A stretch of 64,000 bases of DNA, from NCBI GenBank assembly GCA_039707465.1, contig CM077645.1, positions 144,453,503 to 144,517,502 of the forward strand. The letters are read 5' to 3'. The translations under genes and the position numbers were made by a program. Under the pieces are notes generated by a model. The model worked only from the letters and a program-made list of their open reading frames with translations, searched no databases and had not been told where the DNA came from. Below, in pieces: positions 23,749 through 33,288 of the stretch (position 1 is its first letter; each line of letters begins with the position of its first letter). Origin of the DNA: Rhabdophis nuchalis. Its lineage: Eukaryota > Chordata > Lepidosauria > Squamata > Natricidae.

Positions 23749-24075
23749 GGGCCACAGTGACTCATGTGGTTAGGACACTGAGGCAGAAGACTATTGAGAA
23801 GTCAACAACTTGGCAGTTTGAAACTTGAAAGTGAGCCATGTGATAGAATCAGCTCCTGTCAATTCAACCCAGTTCCTGATAACCTAGCAGTTCAAAAGCA
23901 TGCAAATGCAAGTAGATAAATAGGTACCACTTTGGTGGGAAGGTAACAGGGACATGAAAGGAGACCCCTCGGGCCTCCTCTGGGCAACAGTGATGTCACT
24001 GGCTAATCCTTTTAACCCAGAAGTGCCTTGGCAGATGCTACCAACACAAATTCAGCAGCTACAGAAGAAGTCACA
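23749..24075 (+). mobile_element. Sauria-type SINE
   Basis: A-box-like 'catgtggttaggacactg' (23764-23781), B-box-like 'gcagtttgaaacttg', then 'agcagttcaaaagcatgcaa' and 'gtgggaaggtaacaggg'. These are the complement of blocks in 19268-19615. The 3' portion 'gatgtcactggctaatcctt' is shared with 13355-13790. Confidence 0.8.
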
Positions 24076-24741
24076 ACCAACTCAACCTGGGAGGGTTAAC
24101 TAGTAAACAACTAGTGGCATTCCCAAGAATGAAAATAAAGAAGAGATGTTAAAAAAAATTATGGACTTCCATCGTTAGTTTGTTAAATTCAAATACTTTA
24201 AGTTCTCTTTAATTATTTTCATATATTCAGAAATAAGATCCAGTCTGGTTATCTTGAATCAATGAGAGCTATTGAGCTTAAAAATGTGTTTCAGGTATTA
24301 AGTCCATGTTTAAACTCAAAATCAGTGTTGATGAGCTATGCTTTTCATCAAGTCTACCTTTCTGGGATACCTATGTCTACTCAGCCATGAAACTCAGTGA
24401 ATTTGAGACAACTGTTACCTCACAATCCACTCTATTCATGGTATTGATTTGATGATAAAATGCTGAGAAAGACAGATCACAAGGATTGAATTAAAGGTAA
24501 TGCATTCTCCTCCTCAACTGTAGTTTAAACAGAGATATTTTAATAAACGAAACAGCAAAATAATCCTTGAAATGAGGTATTTTGTTATCTGTATTTACTG
24601 TTCCACTTAATGGCTACCATTGCTGCCAACTCTGGCAACTTCTTAAAGCTGCGCATTTTGACTTTTCCACCAGATCTGATAATCCTTCTTCACGAATTTT
24701 TCTTATGTGAAACTTATTGATGGTTATCACAAGTATTCATC
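24076..24741. other. Unassigned sequence
   Basis: No gene or repeat family recognised. Confidence 0.5.
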
Positions 24742-24749
24742 CTTTATCA

Positions 24750-25012
24750 CAGGGATCCCCAACCCAGAGGCTGTGGCCTATTACTGGGTCATGAACTGTT
24801 CAGAACTGGACCGCCCAAAGCGGTGGGCAAGTAGACACATCCCCACTTGCATAAGCCCTGGGTGACAGCACGTGCACGCTCAATTTGTGTGAGCTGTGGC
24901 ACACCTGCCAGCTGCTTATGCAAATGGAGCGGTGCATGCGTGCTTTTCTGCCCCTCTCACAGAACCATCCCTTCTCCCTCCCTGGCAAACCTGGAAAGGT
25001 TAGGCAACTTTG
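24750..25012. mobile_element. hAT-like element, perfect 8-bp TSD
   Basis: Begins CAGGGATCCCCAACCCAGAG. The right end is degraded ('aaaggttaggcaactttg'). A perfect 8-bp duplication CTTTATCA lies at 24742-24749 and 25013-25020. 263 bp and non-coding. Confidence 0.82.
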
Positions 25013-25020
25013 CTTTATCA

Positions 25021-26055
25021 TACAAATCAGCTCTTTGCAATTCACCATATTTACAATTTTTTAGCTCAGTAATGCACAGTATCCATTGTCATCTTCTAAA
25101 CAACCTGCATGAGAGTGACTTTCAATTGGAAAGACTACTTTAATGGTCAAAATTAGCTACAGTGCTTTATTTAAAGCGCGTTGTCAAATGCTCACTGAAG
25201 GCTTCCATTACACAACTGTAGCAATACAACCTCTTCTCACAGCAACTTCCCACACACTAAGGTGAAAGAACACCTTAGATACTTAAGAACCAGTCAGAAC
25301 TTCAAGCGCATCAGTACTGCCATCTGTTGTCAACTTGTAACATTGGAGGCATTACTTACCATTTAAGCTGCGTGGATGGATTTAATCTCTCAAACTTTAC
25401 TGAAACAATAATGGAATAATTCCCATGGTTTAAACTGCAAGTACTGGAGATGTGGGAATAATAAGAACAAACTAAGTAACAGTATAGGCCTCCTTTTTTC
25501 AGCCAGATAAATTAGGAAGGGTCCTTTTGGGTTTCTTTCTCTGACCATTATGCAGCTACAGACTACATCTTCTCTTATCTGATCATAATCTAGGGAGCAT
25601 CTCCCACATCTCCCCCAAGGTAATTCACAATTTGTAATGGAACACATATGTTTTTTTTGAGCCTTGGCCATTTTATATTGAGCTGCAGTGGGTAAACTAT
25701 AGTTGCATTAAATTAATGACTTTTGATGCTGAGACTTCTATTTTTGTATCTCTGATCTAAAAGTAAACTTTTAATGTGACAGAACAAGCCATGCTTCTAA
25801 TTTTGATAGAGAAAAATAATGAGTCTCAAGTGTATGTCAATGAGGAAGTGCTTCGATCATTAATATAGAAAGGCGGTATGATTTAAGAAGCAGTACAAAT
25901 CACTTAATTAAAGGCTATATTAACCTATCACACAGACATATTTAGAAATGAGCGAGCCCCTAAAGCTGTCTCATTTAGTTTCTCATGTTTTCTCACTCAT
26001 AAGTTCATTTTCTCCAACGTCCACATACTTTTTATTTTTTTAAAATCTCAATGAA
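25021..26055. other. Unassigned sequence
   Basis: About 1 kb without a recognised feature. Confidence 0.5.
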
Positions 26056-26347
26056 AATTCATATGTCTTTTCATTGGTGCTCTTGGTTTTTGAAAATGAA
26101 ACAGGTGGTGCCATATCAAAAAAAGAAAAACTAATCCTAAACTACTTACCAAAACATCAAATAAAATGGTTTGCTCACTTGGAGAGGACTGTCTTGAGAT
26201 TCCCTTCCGTAAAAGACATATACAAAAAGAAGAGAAGGTCAAAGAACAAGATGCACATGATGAGACAACATCAAAGGCACACTACAGTATCAAATGGTTG
26301 AGGCACTAGAAGAGCAAGAACCAGAACTTTCTCTCTCTCTCAGCACT
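26056..26347. repeat. 292-bp direct repeat, left copy
   Basis: Identical to 29324-29615 except one base (T in 'acagtatc' here, C in 'acagcatc' there). It is not part of the DIRS element, because the complete DIRS at 37502-43442 has nothing like it. The junction into DIRS sequence at about 26345-26348 shares the three bases ACT. Confidence 0.97.
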
Positions 26348-26899
26348 CAGGATGGACTGGAGGGACTGCATCTTGAAGCGTTTGTATGCTAGATGCTGAT
26401 TCAGGTGTTTGAGATCTAGGATTCCCCTCCAGCCTCCCGAGTGCTTGGGTACCAGGAACAGAATCGAGTAAAAGCCTGACCCGTGGTGTCCCGCTGGCAC
26501 CAGTTCTATAGCGTTTATCTGTCTCAGGTGGGCTATCTCCTGCTCCATGAGGGACCTTCTGAGGGGAGAGGAGGGGGTGGGGCAGCGAATGAATCGCCTG
26601 GGAGGAAGGGAGGTGAACTCCAGGGTGAGACCTATCCGAATGGTCTGAAGGACCCACTGATCGGACGTGGACTGCTCCCAGGCCGCCTGAAACAATTGAA
26701 GGCGACCCCCTATGGGAGCCGTCCTCTGCGGGTCACTTAAACTTGCGGAAGGGCCGGGAGCCGGACCCACCTCGGAAGGGGCGTTTGGAATAAGATGAGC
26801 GACCCCTGTCACGGAATGAATGTCTGTCCTGACCTCTATCTGCTCCCTGATGGTAGGGCCGGTGGTACTGGCCTGAACTGGTGGAGGGCTCAGAGGCAC
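26348..26899 (-). pseudogene. DIRS reverse transcriptase, N-terminal fragment
   Basis: The frame opens with 'MPLSPPPVQ' at 26899, overlaps the end of gag by 167 nt in another phase, and contains the finger-region motif 'GGWRGILDLKHLN'. Element homology ends at 26348, before the first catalytic aspartate (motif A) and the YLDD box, so the protein would be inactive. The few codons that keep the frame open past the junction, to 26306, belong to flanking DNA. The parallel start in copy 2 is at 41014. Confidence 0.88.
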
Positions 26900-28436
26900 G
26901 AAAGGGCTGCTTCCGAAAGGAAGCAGAGCCCTTGCGATCGGATTTCTTGGAGACTGATGGCATGACCTTCTTTTTGTCCTTGTTCTCCACTAGCACGGGG
27001 TCAAGGACCTCCCCGAAGAGCTTCTCCCCTTTATAGGGGGCGGAAGCGATCTTCCATTTGGTGCGCATGTCAACGTTCCAGTGACGAAGCCAAAGGAGCC
27101 TCCTAGATGTTACATTAGAAGCCAAGGCCCTGGAAGCGAACTTGGCGGAACTGAGGGTGGCATCGGCGGTGTATGAAACACCTGCCATGATCTTACGCAA
27201 CTCCTGTCTAGTTTTGGAGTCGCCCGCCGGTACCTTGGCAAGGAGCTGACGAAGCCACTTGAGTGTGGCCCTAGACATAAAGGAGGCCGAGGTGGCAGTC
27301 TTAATTGCCCACGCAGCCGCCATGTGGGTCTTGTGGCAGGCCTTCTCTGACCTTTTGTCCTCCGCCTTAAGGCCCTCCAGGAGATCTGGAGGTAGGACAG
27401 ATGTAGAGGTGAGAGCTTGTACCGGCGGGTCCACAGGAGGCAGCTTAAGCAGGTCCTCCAGTGGGGCGTCTACTGTATAAAGCTGTTTGTCTATATTACT
27501 GTGCGATGCTGCAGTGCCCGGCTGGGCCCACTGGCGTTGAACCAGATTGAGAAACATTTTGGGCACTGGCACTATCTCCTGAGTCTCCTCAGGTTCCTCA
27601 AAAAGGCCTTCATCGTTATCGGAGACCACCTCTGGGGTCGGTGCGGGAGCTGTGACTTTCATGCGGGTGGAAACCTTGGCCTTGCCTAGAATGACTTTAA
27701 AGGTGGAACTGCGGAAAAGGCCTTTGAAGGCAGGCTTCTCCGGGGCAGCTTGCTCATCCCCAGAGAACTCCTGCTCAGGAGCCAGGTCATCCTCCACAGA
27801 GGAGTCTCCACTATCCAGGGACGAATGGGGAGAGGGAGACCTGCGAAAGGCCTGGCGCTCCACTACCTTGGAGGTACTAGGCCCCTTGGCTCGCTTGCTC
27901 TTATGCTTTAAGCCATCAGCAATCCCCTGGGAGATGGCCCTATCAATGATTGCCTGCATTTCAGCCGAAATTGCAGGCCCCTGATCTTCAACTGGCCTGG
28001 CCCTCTTACGAGGCCTAGACTGAACTGGGGGAGGAGAAACTGGCCTAGAAATAGGGGTGCCCTCCTCCTGAAATAGGTCATCATCACCCCCCAAGGAAGG
28101 TTCTGGGGAGTCATCCGAGGAGAATTCCTGTTCTTCCTCTTCCTCTGCAACATCTCTGCTAAGCAAGGGAACGTCCTCAAATTCAGCCACTTGTGCTTCT
28201 TGAACAATCACTTCAGTGATATCTTTGGAATTGTCTTTGGCTTTACGTTGGGCCTTGTCAAATTCTTTGTCAAGGGCTTTTTGGCGCCTGGAGGCAGCCC
28301 TATCCTGTGCCTTGTCCTGCTTCTTGCCCCCGGTCTTGCTAAGGGCCTCAGAGGCAGCCTTGCTGGCCTGCCTAACGAGCCCCCTGCTGGTGGATGGCCC
28401 TGGCTGTTCCTGATCTTGGGCAGCTCTTTCAGACAT
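26733..28436 (-). CDS. DIRS Gag-like protein, copy 1
   Basis: Open frame of 567 codons starting 'MSERAAQDQEQPGPSTSRG'. The N-terminal region is Lys/Arg/Ala-rich, an acidic segment ('EEEEEQEFSSDDSPEPS') lies near residues 100-120, and the C-terminus is RG/RP-rich ('RPFRGGSGSRPFRKFK'), fitting RNA binding. I see no CCHC zinc knuckle. The position as first ORF of a DIRS element supports a Gag role: binding and packaging element RNA in cytoplasmic particles. It differs from the copy 2 Gag at about 20 residues by eye, with no frameshift. That suggests a recently active, coding-constrained lineage. Function is inferred from position. Confidence 0.85.
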   Translation of the reverse strand: MSERAAQDQEQPGPSTSRGLVRQASKAASEALSKTGGKKQDKAQDRAASRRQKALDKEFDKAQRKAKDNSKDITEVIVQEAQVAEFEDVPLLSRDVAEEEEEQEFSSDDSPEPSLGGDDDLFQEEGTPISRPVSPPPVQSRPRKRARPVEDQGPAISAEMQAIIDRAISQGIADGLKHKSKRAKGPSTSKVVERQAFRRSPSPHSSLDSGDSSVEDDLAPEQEFSGDEQAAPEKPAFKGLFRSSTFKVILGKAKVSTRMKVTAPAPTPEVVSDNDEGLFEEPEETQEIVPVPKMFLNLVQRQWAQPGTAASHSNIDKQLYTVDAPLEDLLKLPPVDPPVQALTSTSVLPPDLLEGLKAEDKRSEKACHKTHMAAAWAIKTATSASFMSRATLKWLRQLLAKVPAGDSKTRQELRKIMAGVSYTADATLSSAKFASRALASNVTSRRLLWLRHWNVDMRTKWKIASAPYKGEKLFGEVLDPVLVENKDKKKVMPSVSKKSDRKGSASFRKQPFRASEPSTSSGQYHRPYHQGADRGQDRHSFRDRGRSSYSKRPFRGGSGSRPFRKFK

Positions 28437-29325
28437 CCCGGGGTTGTTAACTCACCACCTGAAGACAATGAAGGGCTCACAGCAGGACGATCACGGAGCA
28501 GCAGGAGTAGATGCAGCAACGAGAGAGCGGTAGATCAGCTCCTGGGAGACTGAAAAAACCACCTTCCAATGAGCAGGGATTGCTCAGAAGCAAAGGAGAG
28601 CCTGCCGGATCGTGGCCGGACAGGAGCGTTTCCTAAGCCTCAAGCTGGAGCCGGCAGATGCAGCGAAGATTGGAGCAGCAGCAGCAGAAATTCCTCTTCG
28701 CGCCTCCGCAAAGCAGCAAGAAAAGGCGCCCGGAAAGCAGCTGCTCAGCAACGGATCTGGGGCTTCCGGCAGCTTTCGCGCCTAATTTAGCCGCCCCCGC
28801 CTTCCTTTTGCTGTAAGAAGCGCCCGCCAATGGCTGCAGAGACCAAAAATGGCGGGCGCCGTTTGAATGAGCGGCGCGAAGCCGCTGGAACGAAGACCGG
28901 CTTCCTGATGCCGGGGGAATGGCTCCGACGCTCCAGCAGGTCAGCGCTAGGCGGCAGGGCACTCTGGCCACTGACCGAAGCGTTGCCAGGCTCCCTAGGC
29001 ACTCCGAGCCTGGGGCCAGTAAGCAGAGCCCGCGCGCGCCCGGGCGAACCCAGGACGCGTCGGGAATCTCTTTTCCTGTGAGCTTCAGGAGTAAACTCAC
29101 CTACAATCTGTAAACCTAAATTTAAAAGAGCTTTGGAGAGTCCAACTAGGTCCTGTTAGATATTTCTTTAGGAGAACCAACAGAACGTGTCCAATTGGGC
29201 TCAGACTGGATTGAAATTCTGGCAAGCACACAGGAAGAGGCGTGGCTTCAAGAAAATCAATCCAGTCCAGGGCAATCAGGCAGAATTAACCCATCGTTGG
29301 ACTCTCCAAGCAGCTCACAGGAGAA
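28437..29325 (-). other. DIRS copy 1 leader and outer inverted terminal repeat
   Basis: About 890 nt of GC-rich, CpG-rich leader precedes gag. The outermost 116 bp (29210-29325) are the same inverted terminal repeat as 43327-43442. A promoter is expected here but I cannot define it. Minus-strand open frames in the leader are composition artefacts. Confidence 0.8.
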
Positions 29326-29615
29326 TTCATATGTCTTTTCATTGGTGCTCTTGGTTTTTGAAAATGAAACAGGTGGTGCCATATCAAAAAAAGAAAAACT
29401 AATCCTAAACTACTTACCAAAACATCAAATAAAATGGTTTGCTCACTTGGAGAGGACTGTCTTGAGATTCCCTTCCGTAAAAGACATATACAAAAAGAAG
29501 AGAAGGTCAAAGAACAAGATGCACATGATGAGACAACATCAAAGGCACACTACAGCATCAAATGGTTGAGGCACTAGAAGAGCAAGAACCAGAACTTTCT
29601 CTCTCTCTCAGCACT
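29324..29615. repeat. 292-bp direct repeat, right copy
   Basis: Right partner of 26056-26347. It runs on into 'gaaagcggtaaaagaagaga', presumably the native right flank of the locus. The bases AA at 29324-29325 cannot be assigned uniquely to element or repeat. Confidence 0.97.
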
Positions 29616-29696
29616 GAAAGCGGTAAAAGAAGAGATACAGAAGAACGTGCCATATCAAAAATTGGTATCTGAATGGCACTTTGGCTTCCAGAAACA

Positions 29697-30225
29697 GAGT
29701 TCTGCCTCTACTTTTATAATACCACTTTATAATGCCTTGGTAAGGCCACACTTGGAACACTGCATTCAGTTTTGGTTGCCACAATGTAGAAAAGATGTGG
29801 AGACTCTAGAAAGAGTGCAGAGAAGAGCAACAAAGATGATTAGGGGACTGGAGGCTAAAACATATGAAGAACAGCTGCAGGAACTGGGTATGCCAAGTTT
29901 AATGAAATGAAGGACTAGGAGAGACATGATAGCAATGTTCCAATATCTCAGAGGTTGCCACAAAGAAGGTGGAATCAAACTATTCTCCAAAGCCCCTTCA
30001 GGTAGGACAAGAAGCAACGGGTGGAAACTCATCAAGGAGAGAAGCAACCTAGAACTAAGGAGAAATTTCCTGACAGTTAGAACAATTAATGCCTCTAGAA
30101 GTTGTGAATGCTCCAACACTGGAAGTTTGTTGGTTAACCATTGTCTGAAGTGGTGTAGGGTTTCCTGCCTAAGCAGGGGGTTGGACTAGAACACCTCCAA
30201 GGTCCCTTCCAACTCTGTTATTATA
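29697..30225 (+). pseudogene. CR1 LINE ORF2 C-terminus and 3' UTR
   Basis: Encodes '[17 protein letters not shown]', '[20 protein letters not shown]' and 'SNLELRRNFLTVRTIN', the C-terminal region of CR1 ORF2. It ends with the CR1 3' UTR 'ggactagaacacctccaagg'. A stop (TGA, 29908-29910) and a loss after 'RTIN' show it is dead. It is 5' truncated. Confidence 0.92.
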
Positions 30226-31584
30226 ATATATATTATATCTACTAATCCATCTCTACTCAAAACTCTTCATCCCTGGTGGACAAAACTATAGTGAATTAGC
30301 CTATTTTATTAAGGACTTGTTTACAAGGCCCAAACAATTCTACATTCCATTTATAACCATTTCCACCTTACATCCATTTAAAAAAAACATTAAAGAGAAA
30401 AGGTTGTTGCTATTTACAGCAGCGATTACTTCAAGGTCCATTTACTATTCCCAACATGTGCAGTGGGATCATAAAATGTAGAAAGAATAATAATTTTCAC
30501 TATAACTGTATCTATAATGATGTCCTATTGCTTACTTAGCCAAAAATGCTGAAAAAGTGCTGAAATGCATACCCACCCCACTGTAATCCATATTTATTCA
30601 GCATAAATGGGTCCAGAGGTTGAATTAGTAGGGGTGCAGGCTGGTCTCAGCCAGCTTTTAATGAGATATCACTGCTCATTATTTTGCACATAATCAGAAC
30701 AAGAGTTATCTAGCTTCTGTTAGCAGGAGAGTATTTCTCAAATTCCTTTAATAGCGCGCTTTTTTTTTTTGCTGAACTTCTCTGTTTACCTCTGAGATAC
30801 ATTATGAAAACTCTTTTCGTATCTCCCATAAGGCCGTGAGGCAAATTAAAACGAAAGCTGAGAAAAGCTTTCGGCCTTATGTAAAGCACGGCTTTACACG
30901 GCCTTATGTAAAGCAAACGCAAGGCTATTGTATTGAGTGAAAATCAGCAATAAAATTACAATGATTTGAAAAGTATCGGCAACAAAGAAATTTAAGTATG
31001 GCAGTAACTTTCTGCAAATATAAACGCTGGAGGAGAATAATATTAATCCTTCTAGCAAATGCCAGACAAAATCAAGCCAAACTTAAATAATTAAACTGGC
31101 TGTCTGAAATGTTATTGAATGATGAATGATTTTGTATACATGCTATGGACTGTTATAACACCAAACACTTAAATTGTCAGATCTGATTTCAATATTTTGG
31201 TTATCTAATTTTTTAAAAATGCACTTTCCAATGTTTTCCCATTTGTCTTGAGCAACTTGGTAATATGGACAAATTTCCTACATGAACAACATGGATAATA
31301 TATAAGTACATGTATTTGATGAAAGAAAACATGCACCAACCGAATAAATCAGTCAGTAAATTATTATTCAGTCAATAATCAATCTAACTGTGTGCTATTC
31401 TGCTTCAGGTTATATTAAAGGCACATTCTAAACATTACCCTCAGAATTTAATGGAATTAAACACATGGAAACAGTTACAAGTACATTTATTTATGGATCT
31501 TCTTTATTGCACTCCAAAGGAGCAGACTACTTCTTCCACAGTTCATTGACAATATGGAAATTTATTGGAATATAGGTAGTTTGT
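30226..31584. other. Mostly unassigned; small duplicated motif at 30872-30915
   Basis: No gene recognised. The 17-mer CGGCCTTATGTAAAGCA occurs at 30872-30888 and 30899-30915 with a partial inverted copy of its core between them and another near 30827-30836. Confidence 0.5.
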
Positions 31585-31890
31585 TTAGAATAGAATAGAA
31601 TAGAATAGAATAGAATGGAATGGAATGGAATGGAATAGAATAGAATTCTTTATTGGCCAAGTGTGATTGGACACACAAGGAATTTGTCTTTGGTGTATAT
31701 GCTCTCAGTGTACATAAAGAAAAAATAAAATATATTCATCAAGAATCATAAGATATAACACAGTGATAGTCATAGGATACTAATAAGCAATCAAATCATA
31801 CTAGAAAACAATATAAATTGTAAAGATACAAGCAACATGGTTATAGCCATGTGGGAAGAGATAAGTACTAGGAAGGATGAGAAGAATAAT
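31585..31890 (-). mobile_element. CR1 3' tail with (AATAG)n microsatellite
   Basis: AATAG/AATGG pentamers (31587-31645) continue into 'attctttattggccaagtgt' and 'ggacacacaaggaatttgtc'. This is the complement of a CR1 3' UTR whose terminal repeat is ATTCT-like. Microsatellites seeded by CR1 tails are described for advanced snakes. The same tail lies at 49236-49440. Confidence 0.82.
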
Positions 31891-32280
31891 TGTTTAGTGA
31901 CTGTTCGAAGTCATAATGGCACTTGAAAAAAAGTGACATGATCATTTTTCACCCTTATGACTGTTGCAGCATCCCCATGGTTACGTGATCAAAATTCAGA
32001 TGCTTGGCAGCTGACTCATATTTATGACAGTTGCAGCATCCCAGGGTCATGTGATCACCTTTTGAGACCTTCTGACAAGCAAAGTCAATGGGGAAGCCAG
32101 ATTCACTCAACAACCATGTATAAACTTAATATATATAATATAACTTAAGAACTGCAGTAATTCACTTAACAATTCTGGCAAGGAAGGACATAAAATGGGG
32201 CAAAATTCACTTCACAAATATCTAACTTAGCAACAAAAATTTTGTTTTCAATTGTGGTCGTAAGTTGAGGAATACCTACA
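31891..32280. mobile_element. TA-flanked inverted-repeat element, copy 6, left end lost
   Basis: Starts within 'ttgtttagtgactgttcgaa', keeps 'tatttatgacagttgcagca' and 'caaagtcaatggggaagcca', and ends 'gtaagttgaggaatacctaca'. The left terminal repeat is missing at the junction with the CR1 tail. Confidence 0.8.
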
Positions 32281-32836
32281 ATATCTCTGTTCATGTGAGT
32301 AACATCTAAAAGTTATTCTAATAAAGAGGCTATGGAACTACTCAGGTAAACGCAATGCCTTAGCAGAGACCACTGTCAACCTCTGGACAGATGTTCTTTT
32401 AAGCTAACAAATTAATAGTCTTTCAGTTTGATATTCTGAGCAACACTGAACTTTCTACCTAATTCATTTTCCAAAATATCTCTGATAAAGCCATAGTCTG
32501 GAATATTGGAGGGAAGCAATGGTTGAATTTCCAGCTTACAACAGTTTGTTCAGTGACTGTTCAGGGCAGTATAAACCATGGAAACAGTCAGTATTTTGCC
32601 TTCAGATCTGACATGGTCCACATCCCTATTAGCAAGCAATCATATCAATGATACAAGAGAAAGAAAAACCATTAGTAGACAAATTACATGGAATTAATAT
32701 TAACTGAATAAAAATATGTGTTCTAAGATGTTGACTCCTGCCCAAAGTTTCAAAAAGCAAAATTACTAAATGCTAAAATCTAGAATGAACGATTATTGGA
32801 CTACTAAAATAAGGAAATGCTAGAATACTATGCTAA
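32281..32836. other. Unassigned; possible fragment of the TA-flanked family
   Basis: At about 32528-32570 'cagcttacaacagtttgttc' and 'agtgactgttcagg' resemble the left end of that family, about 45 bp only. Nothing else is recognised. Confidence 0.4.
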
Positions 32837-32840
32837 TTCT

Positions 32841-33288
32841 AGGGATGTCAAACTCAGGGATGTCAAACTCAAGGCCCACAGGCCAAATCTGGCCTGTGGA
32901 GTGCTTAAATCTGGCCTGGAACTATTGAAGGACCGGTCCCAGTGCCTCTGATGGCCAAAATGGGCCATGTGTGGAGGGCGCGGCCCATTTTTGGCCTCCC
33001 CAGCCTCCTGCAACACTCTGCCAGCCAAAAATGAGCTGCACAGTGGACCCAGAAGGTCTCTGCGTGGCCTGTTTTGGGCGGCAGAGTGCTGCTGGAGACC
33101 TGGGAGGCTGAAAGCGGGCTGGGTGGGGTCCTCGGGAGGCCTCTGAGCAGCCCATTTTTGACTGGCAGGGTGCTGCAGGTGGCATTCATCCCATCTCTCC
33201 TCCACACTCCATGCCCCCCCTTACTGGCCAAGGGAGGAGAACTACATGGCTGATCCGGACCTTGAATAAATCCAGTTTGACACCCCTG
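32841..33288. mobile_element. hAT-like element with duplicated left terminus
   Basis: Left end AGGGATGTCAAACTC is present twice in tandem (32841-32855, 32856-32870). Right end 'ccagtttgacacccctg'. The right flank TTCTAGAG resembles the left flank TTCTAG(GG). About 448 bp, GC-rich and non-coding. Overlapping minus-strand frames are composition artefacts. Confidence 0.8.

Larger units (their letters stand above)
26348..29325 (-). mobile_element. DIRS retrotransposon, copy 1 (5' half only)
   Basis: Corresponds to 40463-43442 of the complete copy. On the minus strand it has the outer terminus and inverted terminal repeat (29325 to about 29210), the leader, an intact gag and the first part of RT. 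The element then stops abruptly inside RT at 26348. The remaining RT/RNase H, the recombinase, the internal complementary region and the other inverted repeat are absent. A 292-bp direct repeat of flanking DNA lies on both sides. The high similarity to copy 2 shows a recent common source. Confidence 0.93.

Noticed and set aside
24847..25143. A 98-codon plus-strand ORF
   Set aside because: It runs through a hAT-like element with a perfect target duplication and ends in flanking DNA.
26306..26347. The last codons of the copy 1 RT frame
   Set aside because: They come from the 292-bp flanking repeat, not from the element.
28437..29113. Several open frames in the DIRS leader as an extra ORF
   Set aside because: Frames open on both strands in GC-rich DNA, and they are not maintained between copy 1 and copy 2 (different lengths and sequence at 28633-29100 versus 42699-43118).
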